From contig NW_027507037.1 of the NCBI RefSeq assembly GCF_052324685.1, positions 145,001 to 209,000 of the forward strand: DNA of 64,000 nucleotides. Reading direction: 5' to 3'. Within the stretch, counting starts at the first letter, position 1. Each line of letters begins with the position of its first letter. This DNA comes from Brachyhypopomus gauderio (Eukaryota > Chordata > Actinopteri > Gymnotiformes > Hypopomidae). The notes beneath the pieces were generated by a model. That model worked only from the letters and a program-made list of their open reading frames with translations, had not been told where the DNA came from and searched no databases. The position numbers and the translations under genes were made by a program. Shown here piece after piece: positions 32,357 to 44,015 of this stretch.

Positions 32357-32612
32357 GCTGGTAACTTTACAATGATTCTTGCCTTTGTGTTCTCTTGAAA
32401 ACCCTCTCTTCCAGTACAGATGACGGGAAACAATTTGAAAAAGACATTGGAACCCTTCTTCTTTTTCAGAGTTACATATAGCTTAGCATTTTTTACTTTG
32501 AAAGTTAGGCAAGCATTGTTCCTCACAAGTTCAGCCCTGCTCATGTACCAAGTTGAGAATGCTGCTTTGGAGGACTCCAGACTTGAAAATTGCAAAAAAG
32601 ATATTACCACAG

Positions 32613-32694
32613 GGTAGCGTGGCCGAGCGGTCTAAGGCGCTGGATTAAGGCTCCAGTCTCTGCGGAGTCGTGGGTTCGAATCCCACCGCTGCCA
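32613..32694 (+). tRNA. tRNA-Leu-AAG: tRNA-Leu (AAG), subtype C'
   Basis: G56T only; boxes and stems intact. T5 terminator 32702-32706. Confidence 0.9.
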
Positions 32695-32971
32695 AGCAGT
32701 GTTTTTAGGAGATGGCAGAAGAATTCTTATACCTAATCACTCTCAACAACGGTGCCTGACCCAAGGCTGAAGAGCAGTTATTCGCATGATGGTAGCAGAG
32801 AGCCATGCTACGATGCCATTTGCAAATGCTCATACCTGGCTTTGTTCTTAGGCGACATTGAAGACCCTGCAGTGTTTTGATAACAGGCAGGAAATGATGC
32901 ATCTTTCCTCTTCTGACAGAAGACAAATTCAGCTTCTTCTACAAGAATGTCAGCAAATACAGTCTTCCTGT

Positions 32972-33047
32972 GGTAGCGTGTCTGAGTGGTTTAAGGCACT
33001 GTATTTAGGCTCCAGTCTCTGAGAAGGCATGGGATCGAATGCTGCCA
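32972..33047 (+). pseudogene. tRNA-Leu-like element, C' form
   Basis: C' double variant. Confidence 0.82.
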
Positions 33048-33303
33048 GCTGGTAACTTTACAATGATTCTTGCCTTTGTGTTCTCTTGAAAACCCTCTCT
33101 TCCAGTACAGATGACGGGAAACAATTTGAAAAAGACATTGGAACCCTTCTTCTTTTTCAGAGTTACATATAGCTTAGCATTTTTTACTTTGAAAGTTAGG
33201 CAAGCATTGTTCCTCACAAGTTCAGCCCTGCTCATGTACCAAGTTGAGAATGCTGCTTTGGAGGACTCCAGACTTGAAAATTGCAAAAAAGAGATTACCA
33301 CAG

Positions 33304-33385
33304 GGTAGCGTGGCCGAGCGGTCTAAGGCGCTGGATTAAGGCTCCAGTCTCTGCGGAGGCGTGGGTTCGAATCCCACCGCTGCCA
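33304..33385 (+). tRNA. tRNA-Leu-AAG: tRNA-Leu (AAG)
   Basis: Class B, consensus. T7 terminator 33391-33397. Confidence 0.94.
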
Positions 33386-33661
33386 AGCAGTTTTTTTGGA
33401 GATGGCAGAAGAATTCTTATACCTAATCACTCTCAACAACGGTGCCTGACCCAAGGCTGAAGAGCAGTTATTCGCATGATGGTAGCAGAGAGCCATGCTA
33501 CGATGCCATTTGCAAATGCTCATACCTGGCTTTGTTCTTAGGCGACATTGAAGACCCTGCAGTGTTTTGATAACAGGCAGGAAATGATGCATCTTTCCTC
33601 TTCTGACAGAAGACAAATTCAGCTTCTTCTACAAGAATGTCAGCAAATACAGTCTTCCTGT

Positions 33662-33737
33662 GGTAGCGTGTCTGAGTGGTCTAAGGCACTGGATTTAGGC
33701 TCCAGTCTCTGAGAAGGCATGGGATCGAATGCTGCCA
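33662..33737 (+). pseudogene. tRNA-Leu-like element
   Basis: Reference form. Confidence 0.82.
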
Positions 33738-33993
33738 GCTGGTAACTTTACAATGATTCTTGCCTTTGTGTTCTCTTGAAAACCCTCTCTTCCAGTACAG
33801 ATGACGGGAAACAATTTGAAAAAGACATTGGAACCCTTCTTCTTTTTCAGAGTTACATATAACTTAGCATTTTTTACTTTGAAAGTTAGGCAAGCATTGT
33901 TCCTCACAAGTTCAGCCCTGCTCATGTACCAAGTTGAGAATGCTGCTTTGGAGGACTCCAGACTTGAAAATTGCAAAAAAGATATTACCGAAG

Positions 33994-34075
33994 GGTAGCG
34001 TGGCCGAGCGGTCTAAGGCGCTGGATTTAGGCTCCAGTCTCTGCGGAGGCGTGGGTTCGAATCCCACCGCTGCCA
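33994..34075 (+). tRNA. tRNA-Leu-TAG: tRNA-Leu (TAG)
   Basis: Class A, consensus. T5 terminator 34083-34087. The 5' flank has the private accgaagg form, shared only with the gene at 42200. Confidence 0.94.
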
Positions 34076-34352
34076 AGCAGTGTTTTTAAGAGATGGCAGA
34101 AGAATTCTTATACCTAATCACTCTCAACAATGGTGCCTGACCCAAGGCTGAAGAGCAGTCATTCGCATGATGGTAGCAGAGAGCCATGCCACGATGCCAT
34201 TTGCAAATGCTCATACCTGGCTTTGTTCTTAGGCGACATTGAAGACCCTGCGGTGTTTTGATAACAGGCAGGAAATGATGCATCTTTCCTCTTCTGACAG
34301 AAGAAAAATTCACCTTCTTCCACAAGAATGTCAGCAAATGCAGTCTTCCTGT

Positions 34353-34428
34353 GGTAGCGTGTCTGAGTGGTCTAAGGCACTGGATTTAGGCTCCAGTCTC
34401 TGAGAAGGCATGGGATCGAATGCTGCCA
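34353..34428 (+). pseudogene. tRNA-Leu-like element
   Basis: Reference form. Confidence 0.82.
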
Positions 34429-34684
34429 GCTGGTAACTTTACAATGATTCTTGCCTTTGTGTTCTCTTGAAAACCCTCTCTTCCAGTACAGATGACGGGA
34501 AACAATTTGAAAAAGACATTGGAACCCTTCTTCTTTTTCAGAGTTACATATAGCTTAGCATTTTTTACTTTGAAAGTTAGGCAAGCATTGTTCCTCACAA
34601 GTTCAGCCCTGCTCATGTACCAAGTTGAGAATGCTGCTTTGGAGGACTCCAGACTTGAAAATTGCAAAAAAGAGATTACCACAG

Positions 34685-34766
34685 GGTAGCGTGGCCGAGC
34701 GGTCTAAGGCGCTGGATTTAGGCTCCAGTCTCTGCGGAGGCGTGGGTTCGAATCCCACCGCTGCCA
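34685..34766 (+). tRNA. tRNA-Leu-TAG: tRNA-Leu (TAG)
   Basis: Class A, consensus. T5 terminator 34774-34778. Confidence 0.94.
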
Positions 34767-35043
34767 AGCAGTGTTTTTAAGAGATGGCAGAAGAATTCTT
34801 ATACCTAATCACTCTCAACAATGGTGCCTGACCCAAGGCTGAAGAGCAGTCATTCGCATGATGGTAGCAGAGAGCCATGCCACGATGCCATTTGCAAATG
34901 CTCATACCTGGCTTTGTTCTTAGGCGACATTGAAGACCCTGCGGTGTTTTGATAACAGGCAGGAAATGATGCATCTTTCCTCTTCTGACAGAAGAAAAAT
35001 TCACCTTCTTCCACAAGAATGTCAGCAAATGCAGTCTTCCTGT

Positions 35044-35119
35044 GGTAGCGTGTCTGAGTGGTCTAAGGCACTGGATTTAGGCTCCAGTCTCTGAGAAGGC
35101 ATGGGATCGAATGCTGCCA
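35044..35119 (+). pseudogene. tRNA-Leu-like element
   Basis: Reference form. Confidence 0.82.
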
Positions 35120-35375
35120 GCTGGTAACTTTACAATGATTCTTGCCTTTGTGTTCTCTTGAAAACCCTCTCTTCCAGTACAGATGACGGGAAACAATTTG
35201 AAAAAGACATTGGAACCCTTCTTCTTTTTCAGAGTTACATATAGCTTAGCATTTTTTACTTTGAAAGTTAGGCAAGCATTGTTCCTCACAAGTTCAGCCC
35301 TGCTCATGTACCAAGTTGAGAATGCTGCTTTGGAGGACTCCAGACTTGAAAATTGCAAAAAAGAGATTACCACAG

Positions 35376-35457
35376 GGTAGCGTGGCCGAGCGGTCTAAGG
35401 CGCTGGATTAAGGCTCCAGTCTCTGCGGAGGCGTGGGTTCGAATCCCACCGCTGCCA
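35376..35457 (+). tRNA. tRNA-Leu-AAG: tRNA-Leu (AAG)
   Basis: Class B, consensus. T7 terminator 35463-35469. Confidence 0.94.
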
Positions 35458-35733
35458 AGCAGTTTTTTTGGAGATGGCAGAAGAATTCTTATACCTAATC
35501 ACTCTCAACAACGGTGCCTGACCCAAGGCTGAAGAGCAGTTATTCGCATGATGGTAGCAGAGAGCCATGCTACGATGCCATTTGCAAATGCTCATACCTG
35601 GCTTTGTTCTTAGGCGACATTGAAGACCCTGCAGTGTTTTGATAACAGGCAGGAAATGATGCATCTTTCCTCTTCTGACAGAAGACAAATTCAGCTTCTT
35701 CTACAAGAATGTCAGCAAATACAGTCTTCCTGT

Positions 35734-35809
35734 GGTAGCGTGTCTGAGTGGTCTAAGGCACTGGATTTAGGCTCCAGTCTCTGAGAAGGCATGGGATCGA
35801 ATGCTGCCA
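35734..35809 (+). pseudogene. tRNA-Leu-like element
   Basis: Reference form. Confidence 0.82.
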
Positions 35810-36065
35810 GCTGGTAACTTTACAATGATTCTTGCCTTTGTGTTCTCTTGAAAACCCTCTCTTCCAGTACAGATGACGGGAAACAATTTGAAAAAGACAT
35901 TGGAACCCTTCTTCTTTTTCAGAGTTACATATAGCTTAGCATTTTTTACTTTGAAAGTTAGGCAAGCATTGTTCCTCACAAGTTCAGCCCTGCTCATGTA
36001 CCAAGTTGAGAATGCTGCTTTGGAGGACTCCAGACTTGAAAATCGCAAAAAAGATATTACCAAAG

Positions 36066-36147
36066 GGTAGCGTGGCCGAGCGGTCTAAGGCGCTGGATTT
36101 AGGCTCCAGTCTCTGCGGAGGCGTGGGTTCGAATCCCACCGCTGCCA
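36066..36147 (+). tRNA. tRNA-Leu-TAG: tRNA-Leu (TAG)
   Basis: Class A, consensus. T5 terminator 36155-36159. The aatcgc 5' flank matches the gene at 27778. Confidence 0.94.
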
Positions 36148-36424
36148 AGCAGTGTTTTTAAGAGATGGCAGAAGAATTCTTATACCTAATCACTCTCAAC
36201 AATGGTGCCTGACCCAAGGCTGAAGAGCAGTCATTCGCATGATGGTAGCAGAGAGCCATGCCACGATGCCATTTGCAAATGCTCATACCTGGCTTTGTTC
36301 TTAGGCGACATTGAAGACCCTGCGGTGTTTTGATAACAGGCAGGAAATGATGCATCTTTCCTCTTCTGACAGAAGAAAAATTCACCTTCTTCCACAAGAA
36401 TGTCAGCAAATGCAGTCTTCCTGT

Positions 36425-36500
36425 GGTAGCGTGTCTGAGTGGTCTAAGGCACTGGATTTAGGCTCCAGTCTCTGAGAAGGCATGGGATCGAATGCTGCCA
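36425..36500 (+). pseudogene. tRNA-Leu-like element
   Basis: Reference form. Confidence 0.82.
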
Positions 36501-36756
36501 GCTGGTAACTTTACAATGATTCTTGCCTTTGTGTTCTCTTGAAAACCCTCTCTTCCAGTACAGATGACGGGAAACAATTTGAAAAAGACATTGGAACCCT
36601 TCTTCTTTTTCAGAGTTACATATAGCTTAGCATTTTTTACTTTGAAAGTTAGGCAAGCATTGTTCCTCACAAGTTCAGCCCTGCTCATGTACCAAGTTGA
36701 GAATGCTGCTTTGGAGGACTCCAGACTTGAAAATTGCAAAAAAGAGATTACCACAG

Positions 36757-36838
36757 GGTAGCGTGGCCGAGCGGTCTAAGGCGCTGGATTTAGGCTCCAG
36801 TCTCTGCGGAGGCGTGGGTTCGAATCCCACCGCTGCCA
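36757..36838 (+). tRNA. tRNA-Leu-TAG: tRNA-Leu (TAG)
   Basis: Class A, consensus. T5 terminator 36846-36850. Confidence 0.94.
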
Positions 36839-37115
36839 AGCAGTGTTTTTAAGAGATGGCAGAAGAATTCTTATACCTAATCACTCTCAACAATGGTGCC
36901 TGACCCAAGGCTGAAGAGCAGTCATTCGCATGATGGTAGCAGAGAGCCATGCCACGATGCCATTTGCAAATGCTCATACCTGGCTTTGTTCTTAGGCGAC
37001 ATTGAAGACCCTGCGGTGTTTTGATAACAGGCAGGAAATGATGCATCTTTCCTCTTCTGACAGAAGAAAAATTCACCTTCTTCCACAAGAATGTCAGCAA
37101 ATGCAGTCTTCCTGT

Positions 37116-37191
37116 GGTAGCGTGTCTGAGTGGTCTAAGGCACTGGATTTAGGCTCCAGTCTCTGAGAAGGCATGGGATCGAATGCTGCCA
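37116..37191 (+). pseudogene. tRNA-Leu-like element
   Basis: Reference form. Confidence 0.82.
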
Positions 37192-37447
37192 GCTGGTAAC
37201 TTTACAATGATTCTTGCCTTTGTGTTCTCTTGAAAACCCTCTCTTCCAGTACAGATGACGGGAAACAATTTGAAAAAGACATTGGAACCCTTCTTCTTTT
37301 TCAGAGTTACATATAGCTTAGCATTTTTTACTTTGAAAGTTAGGCAAGCATTGTTCCTCACAAGTTCAGCCCTGCTCATGTACCAAGTTGAGAATGCTGC
37401 TTTGGAGGACTCCAGACTTGAAAATTGCAAAAAAGAGATTACCACAG

Positions 37448-37529
37448 GGTAGCGTGGCCGAGCGGTCTAAGGCGCTGGATTAAGGCTCCAGTCTCTGCGG
37501 AGGCGTGGGTTCGAATCCCACCGCTGCCA
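37448..37529 (+). tRNA. tRNA-Leu-AAG: tRNA-Leu (AAG)
   Basis: Class B (B*), consensus. T7 terminator 37535-37541. Confidence 0.94.
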
Positions 37530-37805
37530 AGCAGTTTTTTTGGAGATGGCAGAAGAATTCTTATACCTAATCACTCTCAACAACGGTGCCTGACCCAAGG
37601 CTGAAGAGCAGTTATTCGCATGATGGTAGCAGAGAGCCATGCTACGATGCCATTTGCAAATGCTCATACCTGGCTTTGTTCTTAGGCGACATTGAAGACC
37701 CTGCAGTGTTTTGATAACAGGCAGGAAATGATGCATCTTTCCTCTTCTGACAGAAGACAAATTCAGCTTCTTCTACAAGAATGTCAGCAAATACAGTCTT
37801 CCTGT

Positions 37806-37881
37806 GGTAGCGTGTCTGAGTGGTCTAAGGCACTGGATTTAGGCTCCAGTCTCTGAGAAGGCATGGGATCGAATGCGGCCA
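37806..37881 (+). pseudogene. tRNA-Leu-like element, B* form
   Basis: Ends gcggcca. Confidence 0.82.
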
Positions 37882-38137
37882 GCTGGTAACTTTACAATGA
37901 TTCTTGCCTTTGTGTTCTCTTGAAAACCCTCTCTTCCAGTACAGATGACGGGAAACAATTTGAAAAAGACATTGGAACCCTTCTTCTTTTTCAGAGTTAC
38001 ATATAGCTTAGCATTTTTTACTTTGAAAGTTAGGCAAGCATTGTTCCTCACAAGTTCAGCCCTGCTCATGTACCAAGTTGAGAATGCTGCTTTGGAGGAC
38101 TCCAGACTTGAAAATTGCAAAAAAGATATTACCAAAG

Positions 38138-38219
38138 GGTAGCGTGGCCGAGCGGTCTAAGGCGCTGGATTTAGGCTCCAGTCTCTGCGGAGGCGTGGGT
38201 TCGAATCCCACCGCTGCCA
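38138..38219 (+). tRNA. tRNA-Leu-TAG: tRNA-Leu (TAG)
   Basis: Class A, consensus. T5 terminator 38227-38231. Heads the unit with the 82-bp deletion. Confidence 0.94.
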
Positions 38220-38496
38220 AGCAGTGTTTTTAAGAGATGGCAGAAGAATTCTTATACCTAATCACTCTCAACAATGGTGCCTGACCCAAGGCTGAAGAGC
38301 AGTCATTCGCATGATGGTAGCAGAGAGCCATGCCACGATGCCATTTGCAAATGCTCATACCTGGCTTTGTTCTTAGGCGACATTGAAGACCCTGCGGTGT
38401 TTTGATAACAGGCAGGAAATGATGCATCTTTCCTCTTCTGACAGAAGAAAAATTCACCTTCTTCCACAAGAATGTCAGCAAATGCAGTCTACCTGT

Positions 38497-38572
38497 GGTA
38501 GCGTGTCTGAGTGGTCTAAGGCACTGGATTTAGGCTCCAGTCTCTGAGAAGGCATGGGATCGAATGCTGCCA
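38497..38572 (+). pseudogene. tRNA-Leu-like element at deletion edge
   Basis: Reference form; the 82-bp deletion in spacer 2 starts right at its 3' end. Confidence 0.82.
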
Positions 38573-38746
38573 AAAAGACATTGGAACCCTTCTTCTTTTT
38601 CAGAGTTACATATAGCTTAGCATTTTTTACTTTGAAAGTTAGGCAAGCATTGTTCCTCACAAGTTCAGCCCTGCTCATGTACCAAGTTGAGAATGCTGCT
38701 TTGGAGGACTCCAGACTTGAAAATTGCAAAAAAGATATTACCACAG
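38573..38746. other. Spacer 2 with an 82-bp deletion
   Basis: Here spacer 2 is 174 nt instead of 256. Right after the tRNA-like element the sequence jumps to aaaagacattgg, which normally lies 82 bp further on. The joint has about one base of ambiguity. It is the only large indel in the window and makes this unit 609 bp long. Confidence 0.93.
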
Positions 38747-38828
38747 GGTAGCGTGGCCGAGCGGTCTAAGGCGCTGGATTAAGGCTCCAGTCTCTGCGGA
38801 GTCGTGGGTTCGAATTCCACCGCTGCCA
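38747..38828 (+). tRNA. tRNA-Leu-AAG: tRNA-Leu (AAG), subtype C' with B-box change
   Basis: G56T and C70T, the same pair as the gene at 30541. T5 terminator 38836-38840. Confidence 0.82.
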
Positions 38829-39105
38829 AGCAGTGTTTTTAGGAGATGGCAGAAGAATTCTTATACCTAATCACTCTCAACAACGGTGCCTGACCCAAGG
38901 CTGAAGAGCAGTTATTCGCATGATGGTAGCAGAGAGCCATGCTACGATGCCATTTGCAAATGCTCATACCTGGCTTTGTTCTTAGGCGACATTGAAGACC
39001 CTGCAGTGTTTTGATAACAGGCAGGAAATGATGCATCTTTCCTCTTCTGACAGAAGACAAATTCAGCTTCTTCTACAAGAATGTCAGCAAATACAGTCTT
39101 CCTGT

Positions 39106-39181
39106 GGTAGCGTGTCTGAGTGGTTTAAGGCACTGTATTTAGGCTCCAGTCTCTGAGAAGGCATGGGATCGAATGCTGCCA
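39106..39181 (+). pseudogene. tRNA-Leu-like element, C' form
   Basis: C' double variant. Confidence 0.82.
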
Positions 39182-39437
39182 GCTGGTAACTTTACAATGA
39201 TTCTTGCCTTTGTGTTCTCTTGAAAACCCTCTCTTCCAGTACAGATGACGGGAAACAATTTGAAAAAGACATTGGAACCCTTCTTCTTTTTCAGAGTTAC
39301 ATATAGCTTAGCATTTTTTACTTTGAAAGTTAGGCAAGCATTGTTCCTCACAAGTTCAGCCCTGCTCATGTACCAAGTTGAGAATGCTGCTTTGGAGGAC
39401 TCCAGACTTGAAAATTGCAAAAAAGAGATTACCACAG

Positions 39438-39519
39438 GGTAGCGTGGCCGAGCGGTCTAAGGCGCTGGATTAAGGCTCCAGTCTCTGCGGAGGCGTGGGT
39501 TCGAATCCCACCGCTGCCA
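39438..39519 (+). tRNA. tRNA-Leu-AAG: tRNA-Leu (AAG)
   Basis: Class B, consensus. T7 terminator 39525-39531. Confidence 0.94.
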
Positions 39520-39795
39520 AGCAGTTTTTTTGGAGATGGCAGAAGAATTCTTATACCTAATCACTCTCAACAACGGTGCCTGACCCAAGGCTGAAGAGCA
39601 GTTATTCGCATGATGGTAGCAGAGAGCCATGCTACGATGCCATTTGCAAATGCTCATACCTGGCTTTGTTCTTAGGCGACATTGAAGACCCTGCAGTGTT
39701 TTGATAACAGGCAGGAAATGATGCATCTTTCCTCTTCTGACAGAAGACAAATTCAGCTTCTTCTACAAGAATGTCAGCAAATACAGTCTTCCTGT

Positions 39796-39871
39796 GGTAG
39801 CGTGTCTGAGTGGTCTAAGGCACTGGATTTAGGCTCCAGTCTCTGAGAAGGCATGGGATCGAATGCTGCCA
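39796..39871 (+). pseudogene. tRNA-Leu-like element
   Basis: Reference form. Confidence 0.82.
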
Positions 39872-40127
39872 GCTGGTAACTTTACAATGATTCTTGCCTT
39901 TGTGTTCTCTTGAAAACCCTCTCTTCCAGTACAGATGACGGGAAACAATTTGAAAAAGACATTGGAACCCTTCTTCTTTTTCAGAGTTACATATAGCTTA
40001 GCATTTTTTACTTTGAAAGTTAGGCAAGCATTGTTCCTCACAAGTTCAGCCCTGCTCATGTACCAAGTTGAGAATGCTGCTTTGGAGGACTCCAGACTTG
40101 AAAATTGCAAAAAAGATATTACCAAAG

Positions 40128-40209
40128 GGTAGCGTGGCCGAGCGGTCTAAGGCGCTGGATTTAGGCTCCAGTCTCTGCGGAGGCGTGGGTTCGAATCCCA
40201 CCGCTGCCA
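40128..40209 (+). tRNA. tRNA-Leu-TAG: tRNA-Leu (TAG)
   Basis: Class A, consensus. T5 terminator 40217-40221. Confidence 0.94.
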
Positions 40210-40486
40210 AGCAGTGTTTTTAAGAGATGGCAGAAGAATTCTTATACCTAATCACTCTCAACAATGGTGCCTGACCCAAGGCTGAAGAGCAGTCATTCGC
40301 ATGATGGTAGCAGAGAGCCATGCCACGATGCCATTTGCAAATGCTCATACCTGGCTTTGTTCTTAGGCGACATTGAAGACCCTGCGGTGTTTTGATAACA
40401 GGCAGGAAATGATGCATCTTTCCTCTTCTGACAGAAGAAAAATTCACCTTCTTCCACAAGAATGTCAGCAAATGCAGTCTACCTGT

Positions 40487-40562
40487 GGTAGCGTGTCTGA
40501 GTGGTCTAAGGCACTGGATTTAGGCTCCAGTCTCTGAGAAGGCATGGGATCGAATGCTGCCA
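40487..40562 (+). pseudogene. tRNA-Leu-like element
   Basis: Reference form. Confidence 0.82.
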
Positions 40563-40818
40563 GCTGGTAACTTTACAATGATTCTTGCCTTTGTGTTCTC
40601 TTGAAAACCCTCTCTTCCAGTACAGATGACGGGAAACAATTTGAAAAAGACATTGGAACCCTTCTTCTTTTTCAGAGTTACATATAGCTTAGCATTTTTT
40701 ACTTTGAAAGTTAGGCAAGCATTGTTCCTCACAAGTTCAGCCCTGCTCATGTACCAAGTTGAGAATGCTGCTTTGGAGGACTCCAGACTTGAAAATTGCA
40801 AAAAAGATATTACCACAG

Positions 40819-40900
40819 GGTAGCGTGGCCGAGCGGTCTAAGGCGCTGGATTAAGGCTCCAGTCTCTGCGGAGTCGTGGGTTCGAATCCCACCGCTGCCA
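40819..40900 (+). tRNA. tRNA-Leu-AAG: tRNA-Leu (AAG), subtype C'
   Basis: G56T only. T5 terminator 40908-40912. Confidence 0.9.
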
Positions 40901-41177
40901 AGCAGTGTTTTTAGGAGATGGCAGAAGAATTCTTATACCTAATCACTCTCAACAACGGTGCCTGACCCAAGGCTGAAGAGCAGTTATTCGCATGATGGTA
41001 GCAGAGAGCCATGCTACGATGCCATTTGCAAATGCTCATACCTGGCTTTGTTCTTAGGCGACATTGAAGACCCTGCAGTGTTTTGATAACAGGCAGGAAA
41101 TGATGCATCTTTCCTCTTCTGACAGAAGACAAATTCAGCTTCTTCTACAAGAATGTCAGCAAATACAGTCTTCCTGT

Positions 41178-41253
41178 GGTAGCGTGTCTGAGTGGTTTAA
41201 GGCACTGTATTTAGGCTCCAGTCTCTGAGAAGGCATGGGATCGAATGCTGCCA
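41178..41253 (+). pseudogene. tRNA-Leu-like element, C' form
   Basis: C' double variant. Confidence 0.82.
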
Positions 41254-41509
41254 GCTGGTAACTTTACAATGATTCTTGCCTTTGTGTTCTCTTGAAAACC
41301 CTCTCTTCCAGTACAGATGACGGGAAACAATTTGAAAAAGACATTGGAACCCTTCTTCTTTTTCAGAGTTACATATAGCTTAGCATTTTTTACTTTGAAA
41401 GTTAGGCAAGCATTGTTCCTCACAAGTTCAGCCCTGCTCATGTACCAAGTTGAGAATGCTGCTTTGGAGGACTCCAGACTTGAAAATTGCAAAAAAGAGA
41501 TTACCACAG

Positions 41510-41591
41510 GGTAGCGTGGCCGAGCGGTCTAAGGCGCTGGATTAAGGCTCCAGTCTCTGCGGAGGCGTGGGTTCGAATCCCACCGCTGCCA
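41510..41591 (+). tRNA. tRNA-Leu-AAG: tRNA-Leu (AAG)
   Basis: Class B, consensus. T7 terminator 41597-41603. Confidence 0.94.
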
Positions 41592-41867
41592 AGCAGTTTT
41601 TTTGGAGATGGCAGAAGAATTCTTATACCTAATCACTCTCAACAACGGTGCCTGACCCAAGGCTGAAGAGCAGTTATTCGCATGATGGTAGCAGAGAGCC
41701 ATGCTACGATGCCATTTGCAAATGCTCATACCTGGCTTTGTTCTTAGGCGACATTGAAGACCCTGCAGTGTTTTGATAACAGGCAGGAAATGATGCATCT
41801 TTCCTCTTCTGACAGAAGACAAATTCAGCTTCTTCTACAAGAATGTCAGCAAATACAGTCTTCCTGT

Positions 41868-41943
41868 GGTAGCGTGTCTGAGTGGTCTAAGGCACTGGAT
41901 TTAGGCTCCAGTCTCTGAGAAGGCATGGGATCGAATGCTGCCA
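41868..41943 (+). pseudogene. tRNA-Leu-like element
   Basis: Reference form. Confidence 0.82.
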
Positions 41944-42199
41944 GCTGGTAACTTTACAATGATTCTTGCCTTTGTGTTCTCTTGAAAACCCTCTCTTCCA
42001 GTACAGATGACGGGAAACAATTTGAAAAAGACATTGGAACCCTTCTTCTTTTTCAGAGTTACATATAACTTAGCATTTTTTACTTTGAAAGTTAGGCAAG
42101 CATTGTTCCTCACAAGTTCAGCCCTGCTCATGTACCAAGTTGAGAATGCTGCTTTGGAGGACTCCAGACTTGAAAATTGCAAAAAAGATATTACCGAAG

Positions 42200-42281
42200 G
42201 GTAGCGTGGCCGAGCGGTCTAAGGCGCTGGATTTAGGCTCCAGTCTCTGCGGAGGCGTGGGTTCGAATCCCACCGCTGCCA
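42200..42281 (+). tRNA. tRNA-Leu-TAG: tRNA-Leu (TAG)
   Basis: Class A, consensus. T5 terminator 42289-42293. The accgaagg 5' flank matches the gene at 33994. Confidence 0.94.
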
Positions 42282-42558
42282 AGCAGTGTTTTTAAGAGAT
42301 GGCAGAAGAATTCTTATACCTAATCACTCTCAACAATGGTGCCTGACCCAAGGCTGAAGAGCAGTCATTCGCATGATGGTAGCAGAGAGCCATGCCACGA
42401 TGCCATTTGCAAATGCTCATACCTGGCTTTGTTCTTAGGCGACATTGAAGACCCTGCGGTGTTTTGATAACAGGCAGGAAATGATGCATCTTTCCTCTTC
42501 TGACAGAAGAAAAATTCACCTTCTTCCACAAGAATGTCAGCAAATGCAGTCTTCCTGT

Positions 42559-42634
42559 GGTAGCGTGTCTGAGTGGTCTAAGGCACTGGATTTAGGCTCC
42601 AGTCTCTGAGAAGGCATGGGATCGAATGCTGCCA
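42559..42634 (+). pseudogene. tRNA-Leu-like element
   Basis: Reference form. Confidence 0.82.
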
Positions 42635-42890
42635 GCTGGTAACTTTACAATGATTCTTGCCTTTGTGTTCTCTTGAAAACCCTCTCTTCCAGTACAGATG
42701 ACGGGAAACAATTTGAAAAAGACATTGGAACCCTTCTTCTTTTTCAGAGTTACATATAGCTTAGCATTTTTTACTTTGAAAGTTAGGCAAGCATTGTTCC
42801 TCACAAGTTCAGCCCTGCTCATGTACCAAGTTGAGAATGCTGCTTTGGAGGACTCCAGACTTGAAAATTGCAAAAAAGAGATTACCACAG

Positions 42891-42972
42891 GGTAGCGTGG
42901 CCGAGCGGTCTAAGGCGCTGGATTTAGGCTCCAGTCTCTGCGGAGGCGTGGGTTCGAATCCCACCGCTGCCA
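42891..42972 (+). tRNA. tRNA-Leu-TAG: tRNA-Leu (TAG)
   Basis: Class A, consensus. T5 terminator 42980-42984. Confidence 0.94.
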
Positions 42973-43249
42973 AGCAGTGTTTTTAAGAGATGGCAGAAGA
43001 ATTCTTATACCTAATCACTCTCAACAATGGTGCCTGACCCAAGGCTGAAGAGCAGTCATTCGCATGATGGTAGCAGAGAGCCATGCCACGATGCCATTTG
43101 CAAATGCTCATACCTGGCTTTGTTCTTAGGCGACATTGAAGACCCTGCGGTGTTTTGATAACAGGCAGGAAATGATGCATCTTTCCTCTTCTGACAGAAG
43201 AAAAATTCACCTTCTTCCACAAGAATGTCAGCAAATGCAGTCTTCCTGT

Positions 43250-43325
43250 GGTAGCGTGTCTGAGTGGTCTAAGGCACTGGATTTAGGCTCCAGTCTCTGA
43301 GAAGGCATGGGATCGAATGCTGCCA
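43250..43325 (+). pseudogene. tRNA-Leu-like element
   Basis: Reference form. Confidence 0.82.
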
Positions 43326-43581
43326 GCTGGTAACTTTACAATGATTCTTGCCTTTGTGTTCTCTTGAAAACCCTCTCTTCCAGTACAGATGACGGGAAAC
43401 AATTTGAAAAAGACATTGGAACCCTTCTTCTTTTTCAGAGTTACATATAGCTTAGCATTTTTTACTTTGAAAGTTAGGCAAGCATTGTTCCTCACAAGTT
43501 CAGCCCTGCTCATGTACCAAGTTGAGAATGCTGCTTTGGAGGACTCCAGACTTGAAAATTGCAAAAAAGAGATTACCACAG

Positions 43582-43663
43582 GGTAGCGTGGCCGAGCGGT
43601 CTAAGGCGCTGGATTAAGGCTCCAGTCTCTGCGGAGGCGTGGGTTCGAATCCCACCGCTGCCA
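43582..43663 (+). tRNA. tRNA-Leu-AAG: tRNA-Leu (AAG)
   Basis: Class B (B*), consensus. T7 terminator 43669-43675. Confidence 0.94.
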
Positions 43664-43939
43664 AGCAGTTTTTTTGGAGATGGCAGAAGAATTCTTATAC
43701 CTAATCACTCTCAACAACGGTGCCTGACCCAAGGCTGAAGAGCAGTTATTCGCATGATGGTAGCAGAGAGCCATGCTACGATGCCATTTGCAAATGCTCA
43801 TACCTGGCTTTGTTCTTAGGCGACATTGAAGACCCTGCAGTGTTTTGATAACAGGCAGGAAATGATGCATCTTTCCTCTTCTGACAGAAGACAAATTCAG
43901 CTTCTTCTACAAGAATGTCAGCAAATACAGTCTTCCTGT

Positions 43940-44015
43940 GGTAGCGTGTCTGAGTGGTCTAAGGCACTGGATTTAGGCTCCAGTCTCTGAGAAGGCATGG
44001 GATCGAATGCGGCCA
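43940..44015 (+). pseudogene. tRNA-Leu-like element, B* form
   Basis: Ends gcggcca. Confidence 0.82.

Noticed and set aside
38475-38744. New 89-codon minus strand frame at the deletion
   Set aside because: It arises only because the 82-bp deletion joins two spacer frames; nothing suggests it is expressed.
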